A stretch of 64,000 nucleotides of DNA. Origin: Methanoregulaceae archaeon UXB-2016. GTDB taxonomy: Archaea; Halobacteriota; Methanomicrobia; Methanomicrobiales; Methanospirillaceae. This document shows positions 37,885 through 46,055 of the stretch, piece by piece. The position numbers and the translations under genes are program-made. The notes beneath the pieces were generated by a model. That model saw nothing but the letters and a program-made list of their open reading frames with translations. It ran no database searches and had not been told where the DNA came from. Numbering within the stretch: the first letter of the stretch is position 1; each line of letters opens with the position of its first letter. The stretch covers positions 32,250-96,249 of the forward strand of contig SISS01000024.1 in NCBI GenBank assembly GCA_004332335.1. The letters are read 5' to 3'.

Positions 37885-39069
37885 ATGCGCATCCTGGTGA
37901 TCGACCCGGTTGCGGGTGCTGCGGGCGATATGCTCGTCGGTGGACTCGTCGCCGCCGGGGCCGACTGCGAGGCCGTGGCCCGCGCCATGGCCTCGGTCGT
38001 GGCCGAACCGACGATCGAACAGGTGGACCGCGCCGGTATCCGGGCGACACGTGTCCGGACCCACGCGGGTCACTCGCACCGAAGCCTCGACGAGGTGCTC
38101 GAGCGCGTGGAGAGAGCCGATGCTCCTGCGGATGCCATCACGCTGGCTCGACGGGTCTTCCTTCGGCTCCACGCAGCCGAGGCCATGGTCCACGGCGACG
38201 ATCACGTCCACTTCCACGAGGTCGGGGCCGACGATGCGATCGCCGATGTCCTCGGCGCCGCGACGGCCCTCCTCTCGCTCGGAGTCGACGGCGTGGCGGT
38301 CATGCCGGTCCCGCTCGGCCCCGGGACGATCGCGGGGGCGCACGGAGCCTATCCTCTGCCCTCGCCGGCCACAGTCGCCATCCTCGCAGATGCAGGGGTG
38401 GAGGCACGCCTCGAGTCCGGAGCAGGGGACGAGCTCGTGACCCCGACCGGCGCGGCCCTGCTCGCCGAGTTCCAGACCCGGCCCTGGCGCGGGCTCGGGC
38501 TCTTCACGGTCACGGCCGTCGGATACGGGGCCGGGACGCGCAACCCCCCGGACCGGCCGAACGTGCTCCGCGCCATGCTGGTCGAGACGGGCCTCTTTCA
38601 TGACGACCATGTCGAGGTGCTCGAGACGAATGTTGACGACGTGACCGGGGAGGTTCTCGCCCACGCTATCGCGCGCGTCATGGAGGCAGGCGCCCGCGAT
38701 GCCCAGGCCCTTCCGGCCCTGATGAAGAAGGGGCGGATGGGCCACCTGGTCCGCGTGGTCTGCCGGCCCGAGGACGGCCCGCGCTGCGCCCGCGTCCTCG
38801 CCGAGGAGCTCGGCACGCTCGGCATCCGCTCGACCCCCTACGTCCACCGCTTCGTCGCCGACCGTTCGATCGAACCGGTCGAGGTCACGATCGGAGGCGA
38901 GACCCGGGAGATCGACGTGAAATACGGCCTCCTTGACGGCAAGGTATATACCTTGAAGCCGGAATTTGAGCAGGTGCGCGACTGGGCCACCGCCCTCGGC
39001 CTACCGCTCCGGACGGTCGCCCGGGCGGTCGACGAGGCAGCAGGGAGAAAGGATGAACCCCGGCAGTGA
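37885..39069 (+). CDS. larC: LarC nickel-pincer cofactor biosynthesis protein
   Basis: LarC-like, 394 residues. LarC inserts nickel (CTP-dependent cyclometallase) in the pincer nucleotide of lactate racemase-type enzymes. Signatures: VIDPVAGAAGDMLVG at the N terminus, THAGHSHRSLDEV, HVHFHEVGADDAIADVLG, TGAALLAEF, and the nickel/CTP-region ETNVDDVTGEVLAHAI. LarB and LarE are not in the window. Many methanogens keep LarC homologues without a lactate racemase, so a different nickel enzyme may be the client. It overlaps radB by 17 bases. Confidence 0.9.
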   Translation: MRILVIDPVAGAAGDMLVGGLVAAGADCEAVARAMASVVAEPTIEQVDRAGIRATRVRTHAGHSHRSLDEVLERVERADAPADAITLARRVFLRLHAAEAMVHGDDHVHFHEVGADDAIADVLGAATALLSLGVDGVAVMPVPLGPGTIAGAHGAYPLPSPATVAILADAGVEARLESGAGDELVTPTGAALLAEFQTRPWRGLGLFTVTAVGYGAGTRNPPDRPNVLRAMLVETGLFHDDHVEVLETNVDDVTGEVLAHAIARVMEAGARDAQALPALMKKGRMGHLVRVVCRPEDGPRCARVLAEELGTLGIRSTPYVHRFVADRSIEPVEVTIGGETREIDVKYGLLDGKVYTLKPEFEQVRDWATALGLPLRTVARAVDEAAGRKDEPRQ

Positions 39070-39730
39070 GCGTCTCCCGAGCGGGAGCGAGGACCTCGAC
39101 CGGCTGATTGGGGGCGGGTACGAACCGCGGGTGATCACGCAGTTCTATGGGGAGGCGGCCTCGGGCAAGTCCACCCTCTGCGTGCTCGCGACGGTCCAGG
39201 CCCTCAGGACCGGAAAGACGGTCGTCTACATCGATACCGAGGGCTTCTCGTCCGAGCGGTTCCGGCAGATCGCGGGAGAGGAGGCCGACACGCTTGTCGA
39301 GGGTCTCTTCCTCTTCGAGCCGCTCGACCTCGCCGAGCAGGCGACGATGATCGCGAACGCCGAGGCGATCCTTCGGAATCGCCCTGCGGCCCTGATCGTG
39401 GTCGACTCGGCGACCGCGCTCTACCGCCAGGAGGACCTTGAGGACAGCAACGAGGCGATGCGGCGGCTGACCCGGCAGATGCTCCACCTGCTCGGGCTCG
39501 CCCGGCGTCACGACCTGCCCGTGCTGGTCACGAACCAGGTCTACATGGACCCGGGCCGGAACCGCGTTGTCGGGCTCGGCGGGACCGCGCTCGAACACAT
39601 CTCGAAGGTGATCATCCGGCTTGAGAAGGTCGACGGGCGGCGGCGGGCCGTGCTGGCCAAACACCGATCCCGGGCCGAGGGCGCGAAGTTCGAATTCCAG
39701 ATCACGGAGACCGGGATCCGCGGGCTCTGA
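39053..39730 (+). CDS. radB: DNA repair/recombination protein RadB
   Basis: RadA paralogue, 225 residues, archaeal. Walker A GEAASGKST (about 32-40), DTEGF, Walker B ALIVVDSATALY, L2/NQVY segment and the C-terminal QITETGIRGL. It lacks the RadA N-terminal helix-hairpin-helix, as RadB should. The ATG at 39053 sits 17 bases inside larC, after GGGAGAAAGG. Confidence 0.94.
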   Translation: MNPGSERLPSGSEDLDRLIGGGYEPRVITQFYGEAASGKSTLCVLATVQALRTGKTVVYIDTEGFSSERFRQIAGEEADTLVEGLFLFEPLDLAEQATMIANAEAILRNRPAALIVVDSATALYRQEDLEDSNEAMRRLTRQMLHLLGLARRHDLPVLVTNQVYMDPGRNRVVGLGGTALEHISKVIIRLEKVDGRRRAVLAKHRSRAEGAKFEFQITETGIRGL

Positions 39731-39735
39731 CGGGG

Positions 39736-40584
39736 TCAGGCAACCGGGTACTGGATCTCGGTCATCAGCCCGTTCTCGGGAACCTCGTTCGGATCGTTCA
39801 GGAAGAGCTCGCGCTCCGGCCCGTTCTGGGTAAACCCGAGCGCCTGGGCGTGCTTGAAGACCGTCTCGTGGGCCGAGGAGAGGCCCGCGTACGGCCCGGT
39901 GTACACGACCGAGACGATCCGGGTGGCCGGAAGGGTGCGGAGCTCGGGCCCCGTCTCGTCGAGCTCGACACGTCCCACGATCGGGAGGGCCACCTCGATG
40001 TCGGCGTCCTGTTCGCGGTACTCGTTGTCGTGGTAGATGGCCATTATGGGGCCTGCAACCCGGGCCGGCGGGCTCGTTCCGTTCCGGGGATCGAAGAGGC
40101 CGCAGAGTTCGCCGATCAGGCGGGAGATCGTCTCGCTGTACGTGCCCATGCCGCGGCGCGAGAGGACGTGCAGGGCCGGGACTTCCTTGATGACGGGTTC
40201 GGTGATGGACATGCAGAATACCTCGAGAGCGGCCCCGTCGTATGCGAGGGCCGTATCGATCGCCGTCAGCCGCCGAAGCTCGGTCCCGATCGCATCGCGC
40301 CGGGCCTGGAAGAGCCGGCGAATCTCCTCACGGTCGCCCCGGGTCTGCGCATCGAGCAGGGCCCGGACCTCGTTGAGCGAGAACCCGAGCGAGACCAGGT
40401 GGCCGATCCTGACTCCGCGATCGATCTGGTCGAAGGTGTAGTGGCGGTACCCGGTGCAGAGGTCCTTTCCGGCCGGCACGAGCAGGCCACGCTCGTCGTA
40501 GAGCCTGAGCGCCCGCTGGGTGAGCCGGGTCACACGGGAGAAGGTTCCGATCGGGATCTGTTCGGCGGTCATGGCAGCACTCAT
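39736..40584 (-). CDS. MerR-family regulator with GyrI-like sensor domain
   Basis: 282 residues from ATG 40584 (ATG 40572 is a downstream alternative). N-terminal MerR winged helix: GTFSRVTRLTQRALRLYDERGLL, TGYRHYTFDQIDRGVRIGHLVSLGFSLNEVRALL. A helical linker follows. The C-terminal ~150 residues are a GyrI-like/SOUL-type ligand domain (AGPIMAIYHDN, VVYTGPYAGLSSAHETVF), the BmrR/multidrug-sensing architecture. Likely activates or represses nearby genes in response to a hydrophobic or cationic ligand. A palindrome at 40601-40610 lies 17 bases upstream. Confidence 0.88.
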   Translation of the reverse strand: MSAAMTAEQIPIGTFSRVTRLTQRALRLYDERGLLVPAGKDLCTGYRHYTFDQIDRGVRIGHLVSLGFSLNEVRALLDAQTRGDREEIRRLFQARRDAIGTELRRLTAIDTALAYDGAALEVFCMSITEPVIKEVPALHVLSRRGMGTYSETISRLIGELCGLFDPRNGTSPPARVAGPIMAIYHDNEYREQDADIEVALPIVGRVELDETGPELRTLPATRIVSVVYTGPYAGLSSAHETVFKHAQALGFTQNGPERELFLNDPNEVPENGLMTEIQYPVA

Positions 40585-40600
40585 CACGTGGGTTTCCCGT

Positions 40601-40610
40601 CCTCATGAGG
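40601..40610. promoter_or_regulatory. Candidate MerR operator palindrome
   Basis: Perfect 10-base palindrome CCTCATGAGG, 17 bases upstream of the MerR start and between it and the divergent lipoprotein promoter. MerR dimers bind palindromes, so autoregulation is plausible. The half-sites are short. Confidence 0.35.
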
Positions 40611-40661
40611 GGACGCAGTCTCACCTGCGTCAGGGTTCGGTCGGATCGCCGGGTGGGTCTT

Positions 40662-40672
40662 CATATGATATG
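40662..40672 (+). promoter_or_regulatory. TATA box of lipoprotein gene
   Basis: CATATGATATG, centred 23 bases before the ATG at 40690, implying an almost leaderless transcript. The same bases read in reverse could also serve the MerR gene, though far from its start. Confidence 0.55.
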
Positions 40673-40689
40673 TCGCTCCAGATCAGCGT

Positions 40690-41103
40690 ATGCGAACCGT
40701 ACTCATCGTGCTTTCCCTGGCTCTCCTCCTGCTCGCTGCCGGTTGCACGACCCCTTCACCGCCCGGGGCAACGCCGACTGTGGCACCGGCCGAACCACGA
40801 TATGCCGCTGGGGATCTCCTGAAGGGCGACCTCGTTGTTGCCGGATTCGACGACCCGAACGGCACGCCGAATGGCACCGCGATCGTGGTGCTCGCCTACC
40901 AGCCCGTGCCGGGCCAGTACGTCTACACCCTGGTGCGCCCCGAGGCCGGAGGGTGGGTCTATGTCTATCCGTCCGACGACTTCGCAACGCGCCTCGCCCG
41001 TGACCGGGCGGTCTTCGAGGCCTACCCGCTCGAGCCGATCGGCCACGTCGAGGTCGCACGGATCCTGCCGGCTGCGTCCGCGACGACCGGTACCGCGCCC
41101 TGA
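40690..41103 (+). CDS. Small lipoprotein, unknown function
   Basis: 137 residues with an N-terminal lipoprotein signal (MRTVLIVLSLALLLLAAGC, lipobox LAAGC) then a Pro/Thr-rich linker. The folded part (about 45-125) has several predicted strands: DLVVAGFDDPNGTPNG, AIVVLAYQPVPGQYVYTLV, GGWVYVYPSD. No catalytic residues recognised. A periplasm-like outer-face protein. It shares an intergenic region with the divergent MerR gene. Confidence 0.72.
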   Translation: MRTVLIVLSLALLLLAAGCTTPSPPGATPTVAPAEPRYAAGDLLKGDLVVAGFDDPNGTPNGTAIVVLAYQPVPGQYVYTLVRPEAGGWVYVYPSDDFATRLARDRAVFEAYPLEPIGHVEVARILPAASATTGTAP

Positions 41104-41144
41104 TACAAAACCATATCAGAGACCCGTGCCAACCCGTCTCCGTT

Positions 41145-41645
41145 ATGCGGATCGGGATCATCTCGGATACCCACGATCGGCGGGGCACGATTGAGAGCGC
41201 GGTCGATCGGTTCAACGTGGAGCGGGTCGACCTGGTCCTCCATGCGGGCGACTACGTCGCACCGTTCGTGGTCTCCTGGCTGGCTCGTCTCGAGACACCG
41301 CTCGTGGGGGTCCTTGGCAACAATGACGGTGACCGCCCCATCTTGGCGCGACGCTTCGGCGAACACGATCACCTCGACCTTCGGGGGGACTTCGCGAAGC
41401 TCGAGATCGAGGGGGTCGTGATCGCCCTCCTCCACGGGCACCAGAGGGAACTTCTCGAGGCACTCGTGGCATCCCAGGGGTTTGACTACGTGGTCCACGG
41501 CCACTCACACCAGGCCGGATCCGTGCGGCGCGGGCGCACGCTCGTCGTGAACCCCGGGGAGGGCTGCGGCTATCTGACGGGCCGGCCGACGGTCGCGATC
41601 CTCGAGACGGCGTCCGGGACGGTCGAGGAGGTGGGACTCGAATGA
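41145..41645 (+). CDS. YfcE/MJ0936-family phosphodiesterase
   Basis: Calcineurin-like metallophosphoesterase, 166 residues. Motifs in order: GIISDTHD, LHAGDYV, VLGNNDGD, HGHQRE and VVHGHSHQ (the last His pair), then NPGEGCGYLTG. Archaeal MJ0936 has activity on bis-p-nitrophenylphosphate; the physiological substrate is unknown. It overlaps the TPR gene by four bases. Confidence 0.92.
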   Translation: MRIGIISDTHDRRGTIESAVDRFNVERVDLVLHAGDYVAPFVVSWLARLETPLVGVLGNNDGDRPILARRFGEHDHLDLRGDFAKLEIEGVVIALLHGHQRELLEALVASQGFDYVVHGHSHQAGSVRRGRTLVVNPGEGCGYLTGRPTVAILETASGTVEEVGLE

Positions 41646-42379
41646 CCGACCCCGACGGGACCGGGGGCCTGGAACGCGCGGCCCTGGCCGTTGCATTCGG
41701 CCGGTACGCGGAGGCGCTGATTCTCACCGTGGGGATGACCGATCCGGCCGCACTGGTGCTCCGGGCCACGGCCCTCGACCGGATGGGCCGCTTTCCCGAG
41801 GCGCTCGACTGCTGCTCCGAGGCCCTTGCCCGCGCACCGCTCGATCCTGACGCCTGGTTCGTCCAGGGACTCGTCCTCTATCGGTTCTCCGATTTCGGGC
41901 AGGCGTCCCGCTCGCTCGAGCAGGCGGTTCGGCTCGCACCTGGGCATGCCGAGGCCCACTTTATTCTCGGCAACGTGCGGTACGCCGAGGGGAGGCGCAA
42001 CGAGGCGATCGCATCGTATCGGGCCGTGCTCGCACACGAGCCCGTCTATCCAAAGGCGCTCTACAACATCGGTGTCGCGCTCGCCGACCTGGGGCGGTAC
42101 GACGAGGCGCTCGAGCAGTACGACCGCGTGCTCGCGATCAATGAGGGCGTCCCTACCGTGCTCGCGAACCGGGGTGTCTGCCTGGCCAGGCTCGACCGCC
42201 TTCCCGAGGCGATCGAGGCGTTCACGATCGCCCTCGAGCTCGATCCCCGCGACCTGACGGCCTGGCACGACCGCGGGATCGCCCACGCCCGACTCGGGCA
42301 GGACGATGAGGCGAAGTACTGCTTTGCCCACTGCACTGCGCTGAGCGACCGGAAGGGTTCGCCGGGTGTCCAGCCGTGA
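41642..42379 (+). CDS. TPR repeat protein
   Basis: 245 residues made of about six tetratricopeptide repeats (for example LVLRATALDRMGRFPEALDC, AWFVQGLVLYRFSDFGQASR, ALYNIGVALADLGRYDEALE). No signal or membrane segment, so cytosolic. The start codon ATG overlaps the phosphodiesterase stop (ATGA), so the two are coupled and may interact. A scaffold role is likely; partners unknown. Confidence 0.87.
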   Translation: MTDPDGTGGLERAALAVAFGRYAEALILTVGMTDPAALVLRATALDRMGRFPEALDCCSEALARAPLDPDAWFVQGLVLYRFSDFGQASRSLEQAVRLAPGHAEAHFILGNVRYAEGRRNEAIASYRAVLAHEPVYPKALYNIGVALADLGRYDEALEQYDRVLAINEGVPTVLANRGVCLARLDRLPEAIEAFTIALELDPRDLTAWHDRGIAHARLGQDDEAKYCFAHCTALSDRKGSPGVQP

Positions 42380-42429
42380 CCTTCCGCAGCCTCTTCCCGT
42401 TTAGCAGGACCGGATAAGCGTCCTTGGCG

Positions 42430-42998
42430 TGATCCGGCGGTAGTCGGACGCACTCGCCGCGACCGGGACACACGGGGGGCTCGACGCGGCGATCGCTGCG
42501 ATCCTTCGCCGGTACTCCCCGCGGGACGGCCGTCAGCTCGATTGAAATTTGCTGAGAGGGTCCGCGACTTCGAGCCCGTATATCGGGACCGGCTCCTTGC
42601 ACAGCAGGGATCGTTTGCCCGCATGGGAGGCGCGGTACCGGAGACGACTCCCGCATACTTCGCGATGGTCCGGCAGGAGTGCGACGACCCCGCAGCCCGG
42701 GATCCGCGCCTCGTCTTTCTCAAGTACCTTCTGACCGGGTTCTCGATGCCCGTCCAGGACGAGCCGGCCCACCTGGTCGGGACACCGTTTCCCGGGGTTG
42801 ACCGGGTCGAGGTCGGCGACGGAGCCTTCTTGTGCCCGGTCCGGGCGAAGTCGGCCGAGGTCGACGGCGCTCTCTGCCCCCTTCTGCCCCGCCTGCCAGC
42901 CCCCGGAGGTCGGATACCTCCACTCGCCGCGAACCGAGCCCGAGCACCGGTGACGGGCCTTCATCGACCACTACCACGACGGACACTACAACGGCTGA
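42430..42998 (+). pseudogene. Broken DUF2115-like methanogen gene
   Basis: Coding traces in two frames. Frame one (42542 onward) reads KFAERVRDFEPVYRDRLLAQ, then FLKYLLTGFSMPVQDEPAHLVGTPFPG and DGAFLCPVRAKSA to ALCP. A run of five C at 42877-42881 then shifts the frame: removing one C restores CPFCPACQPPEVGYLH and a natural end at 42998. A TGA also breaks the restored frame at EHR*RAF. Upstream, LDAAIAAILRRYSP reads in yet another frame. GTPFPG and the CPFC zinc pair resemble archaeal DUF2115, but the assignment is by eye. The left boundary is approximate. Confidence 0.55.
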
Positions 42999-43004
42999 GA
43001 GGTG

Positions 43005-43697
43005 TCAGCGCACGACCCTGTACGAGAGCAGCACGGTCCCGTCCTCGAACGACTCTAGTCCGATCCGCTCGAGTCGTGTGGCGTAGGTACCCGGGGCAAG
43101 GTCGTCCGCGACGAAGGATGAGCAAGGGCTGGATCACCCGACGAGCCAGGGGCAGATGAGGAGGTGGACCTCGTCGACGAGGTCTGCGCGGAGCAGGGCG
43201 CCGTTCAGCCGCCCTCCCGAGTCGACCCGGATGCGGCGGACGCCATAGTCGGTCCGGAGCCGGCTCAGCGCCCGGTCCAAGTCCACGCGCCCCTCTCCGA
43301 TCACGAGCGAATCCACGTTGCGTGAGGCGAGGTAGGCCCGGTGGGCCTCGGGGACGGCTTCGGAGAGGAGCGCGCGGCCCCCGCCCCAGAAGGGAAGCTG
43401 CTGAAAGGTCGACCCGGACCGGACCCGCCCGCGCCCGTCCACGATCACGAAGAGCGGGCGAGGGTCGTTAGGGAGGGCACGCTCCGGGACCGGCCCTGCG
43501 TTGTATGTGTTCTCGACTCCGCTGCAGCGATCGAGTGCGACCACCGCCGTCTCGGATCCCGACAGGATTGCGTCGACCTCGAACCGGGCTGCGATTCCAT
43601 AGTAGCGTTCGATGTCGATCGGAGATCCATCGAGTCGTCCGTCGAGGCTCGTCGCAAGGTAGGTGATCACATACGGCCTCGGGTCGGTCTTCTCCAT
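43005..43697 (-). pseudogene. RibD-like pyrimidine reductase with internal stop
   Basis: Full-length dihydrofolate reductase/RibD C-terminal-type reductase of 230 codons, interrupted by one in-frame TGA at 43134-43136 (codon 188). Before it: YVITYLATSLDGRLDG (substrate loop), AILSGSETAV, IRVDSGGRLNGALL, LLICPWLVG. After it the same frame resumes SSPCSSFVADDLAPG and RIGLESFEDGTVLLSYRVV, the expected C terminus. The stop stands where the family has a second Gly, consistent with GGA to TGA. The truncated 187-residue product would lack the last two strands. Homologues reduce a nucleotide-derived pyrimidine, for example in flavin synthesis. Confidence 0.8.
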
Positions 43698-43901
43698 GAT
43701 TCTGGATGGGCCCGGAGCCGAATGAACCCTTGGACAGTGGCGTGAATGTGGAGTGCTCGGAATCCCGGATCCCTCTCGCTTCTCATATCGTGACCGGAAT
43801 ACGCCTCGGATCGCGGCTCGATCCCGGCCCCGCCCCTGTTGAAGAACTTCCTCCATGGTGCAAGTCGGCCTTCCCATCGTCCTTCAATCGCCCTGCTCTC
43901 G

Positions 43902-43906
43902 AAAAA
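43902..43906 (-). terminator. Poly-T terminator after TPR protein
   Basis: Five T on the minus strand, 12 bases after the stop of the secreted TPR gene. Confidence 0.45.
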
Positions 43907-43918
43907 GATATTCGCCCG

Positions 43919-44995
43919 TTATCGCCGGTGGAGACAGCATAGGGCCGCGATAAGGGCGAGCACGGCCACCGCCATCGGAACAGGCGACTTTGCTGCAGGG
44001 GTCGTCGCGGTCGTGACGTTTGCAGTCACGCCTGTCGATCGCGCCTGGACGGCCGCCGCCGCCTCGCTTCGCAGCGACTCGGCCTCCTCATCGCCCGGGT
44101 GGAGTGCAATCAGATCGTTGAGGACATTCACCGCCTCCTGTGGGCGACCCAGATCGATCAGGAGCGCACCCTTCATGTAGAGCACATCGCGGTTTTCGGG
44201 CTCGGTCCGGAGCCCGCTCTCGATCAGCCAGAGGGCATCCTCATGATGGCCCTGGTCGGCAAGAATGATCGCCTTGCCCATCAGTGCGAGCGGAGCCAGG
44301 GGCTTCTGCTGCAGCCAGCGGTCATAGGCCTCGAGGGCTTCGGCCGTCCGGTTCTGGCTGACCAGCAGGGTCGTGTACGCTTCGTTCGCGTCGGTCGAAC
44401 CCGGCCGGGCGTCCACGGCACGCCGCAGGTACCGCTCGGCCTCGGCCGGATCGGTGGGCATGGTCTGTTCTCCCCGGTTGATCAGCGCGTCCACGTGGCG
44501 CGGGTCGATCGCCAGCGCCCGGTCGAATGCGGTCTGGGCCTCGGCGGCCGCGTTCGCATCGTCCTGAAGGGTGAGCGCCCCCCCATGGATGTCCCATGCA
44601 TCGGCCGACTCGGGAAACCGGTCGACGAGTTGAACCGAAGCCGCCTGTGCGGCGGCGGCCTCCCCGTTTCCGACGCGAAGACCTACCGTGAGGGCCAGCC
44701 CGGGACCATCCGTCGGGTCGCGTGCCAGCCGCTCGCCGGCCTCAGCGAGCCCCTCGTCGACCCGGTCCAGGTATCCGAGAACCAGGCCGTAGACCATCCA
44801 GGAGCGGAGGTGATCGGGATAGGTCTCCTGCAGGGTGCCGAGGTTCGTCCTGGCCTCGTCAAGGTGGCCCATCCGCATCAGGTCCGTGACATGGTCGAGC
44901 TGCTCTTCAGCCGCAATCTCTCCCCCTGTGGCGCAGGGGATGATGACGAGCAGGCACAGGCAGGCGAGGGCTGCTGCCAGCAATCGGAGTCTCAT
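43919..44995 (-). CDS. Secreted TPR protein with C-terminal anchor
   Basis: 358 residues. Signal peptide MRLRLLAAALACLCLLVII, then about eight TPR units (LDHVTDLMRMGHLDEARTNL; AQTAFDRALAIDPRHVDALINR; ALEAYDRWLQQKPLAPLALMG). A Thr/Ala-rich linker and a terminal membrane helix (MAVAVLALIAALCCLHRR) follow. Probably an exported scaffold held at the outer face of the membrane. The ATG at 44995 gives the signal peptide. Confidence 0.82.
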   Translation of the reverse strand: MRLRLLAAALACLCLLVIIPCATGGEIAAEEQLDHVTDLMRMGHLDEARTNLGTLQETYPDHLRSWMVYGLVLGYLDRVDEGLAEAGERLARDPTDGPGLALTVGLRVGNGEAAAAQAASVQLVDRFPESADAWDIHGGALTLQDDANAAAEAQTAFDRALAIDPRHVDALINRGEQTMPTDPAEAERYLRRAVDARPGSTDANEAYTTLLVSQNRTAEALEAYDRWLQQKPLAPLALMGKAIILADQGHHEDALWLIESGLRTEPENRDVLYMKGALLIDLGRPQEAVNVLNDLIALHPGDEEAESLRSEAAAAVQARSTGVTANVTTATTPAAKSPVPMAVAVLALIAALCCLHRR

Positions 44996-45060
44996 CGCGC
45001 AGTCTAAGTCGGCCTGAACCACCAAAACCATTCCGGTACCGGACCCCGGACCTGACGAAG

Positions 45061-45068
45061 ATTTATCT
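45061..45068 (+). promoter_or_regulatory. TATA box of first small membrane protein
   Basis: ATTTATCT, centred 28 bases before ATG 45092. Confidence 0.5.
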
Positions 45069-45091
45069 ACAGTGTCCCTATTCGGACGATC

Positions 45092-45286
45092 ATGCCATCA
45101 ATGCAGACCAGAACCAACTACCTCGCCACCGCGGGGGGTCTCCTCATCGTGGCGATCGCCCTCTACATGCTGATGACCCGAAAGACCTGGTTCGGCCAGC
45201 ACCTTCCTCTGCCGCTCCACCCAGCCTCGCCGGTTCCGGGCACGCTGCCGAGGATGAACCGGGGCATCCGGTCCCTGATTCCATAA
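45092..45286 (+). CDS. Small single-span membrane protein
   Basis: 64 residues: a short polar start, one membrane helix (YLATAGGLLIVAIALYMLM), then a basic, Pro-rich tail beginning RKTWFGQHLP. Its own TATA box at the leaderless distance supports it as a real gene. The next gene shares the layout and the W-x(2)-H-x-P pattern after the helix (WFGQHLP against WVVRHIP). Function unknown. Confidence 0.6.
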   Translation: MPSMQTRTNYLATAGGLLIVAIALYMLMTRKTWFGQHLPLPLHPASPVPGTLPRMNRGIRSLIP

Positions 45287-45297
45287 AAATCGGCGCA

Positions 45298-45309
45298 AAT
45301 TATATATGG
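45298..45309 (+). promoter_or_regulatory. TATA box of second small membrane protein
   Basis: AATTATATATGG, centred 28 bases before ATG 45331. It is the strongest TATA box in the window. Confidence 0.7.
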
Positions 45310-45330
45310 TGTACATCCCAGGAAGATCCT

Positions 45331-45522
45331 ATGCACATGATGGAACACAAACACAACGAATCGGTCATCTCGATGGTGCTCGGTATCATCGGCCTGATGA
45401 TCTTTGCTGTGCTGATCTACGAACTCTTCATGAACCGGGCCTGGGTCGTGCGGCATATTCCGGAGGAAGTCCGGCAGGCGATGCCAAAGCCGGTCACGAA
45501 GGTTCTTGAGGGCCAGGCATAG
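45331..45522 (+). CDS. Small single-span membrane protein, paralogue
   Basis: 63 residues. His-rich N-terminal tail (MHMMEHKHNES), one membrane helix (VLGIIGLMIFAVLIYELFM), then RAWVVRHIPEEVRQAMPKP on the other side. The N-terminal HMMEHKH could bind metal. Strong TATA box at leaderless spacing. Apparently paralogous to the gene 45 bases upstream. No known family recognised. Confidence 0.68.
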   Translation: MHMMEHKHNESVISMVLGIIGLMIFAVLIYELFMNRAWVVRHIPEEVRQAMPKPVTKVLEGQA

Positions 45523-45596
45523 ATGTGATTTCCGGCGGGAGGTCCCGCCGTCCAACACTTCTTCGTTCTTCAGGCCCTATTATCCGTGCTGATCGC

Positions 45597-45947
45597 ATGC
45601 AGCCGGTCCATCTCCTGGCCATCCTGGTCGCCGTCCTATTCGCCGGATGTCTCTCCGCGTCGCCATCCCCGTCAGGGCAGGCTCCACCGACCTGGTTCGC
45701 CGAGGCCTATCGGAGTGGATTTCAGGCGGAAAATCTCTCGAACGGACTGTCAGACCTGCCAACACTGCCGTCCGGTTTCGGCGATCAGCCCTCCTAATGG
45801 CAATGGGCCTACCATCGGGGATGGTCGGACTCGATCTACAATCGCGCCTGCCTTACCGGAGTGACGTCGGCTCCGGGTCTCGAATCACTCACGCTTGAGG
45901 ACGCCTGGCGTGACTTTGGCCGAGAGGAGCATCTCCGAATCCGGTGA
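45597..45947 (+). pseudogene. Lipoprotein gene with internal stop
   Basis: The ATG at 45597 opens MQPVHLLAILVAVLFAGCLS, a lipoprotein signal with an LFAGC lipobox. The frame stops at TAA 45795-45797 after 66 residues, then continues in the same frame for 49 codons as WQWAYHRGWSDSIYNR and LTLEDAWRDFGREEHLRIR to a TGA at 45945-45947. The continuation looks like a folded Trp/Tyr-rich domain. TAA probably replaced TAC or TAT. The total of 116 codons would suit a small surface lipoprotein. Function unknown. Confidence 0.65.
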
Positions 45948-46055
45948 ACCGGGCGCATAACCCGGACAATCCGGTAATGAGTCCATCTCCCGTCCGGGCC
46001 CGGATCAGAGCATTTATTCCCGGTTCAATCCAAGGTTCTGTATCGAGGTCCGACT

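Noticed and set aside
35375..37900. 841-codon plus-strand frame opposite CDC48
   Set aside because: Antisense shadow of the highly conserved AAA+ gene.
42995..43140. Possible recoding of TGA as an amino acid in the two neighbouring broken genes
   Set aside because: Every other gene in the window ends normally at TGA, TAA or TAG, a frameshift accompanies one TGA, and the third broken gene has TAA; decay or error explains all three.
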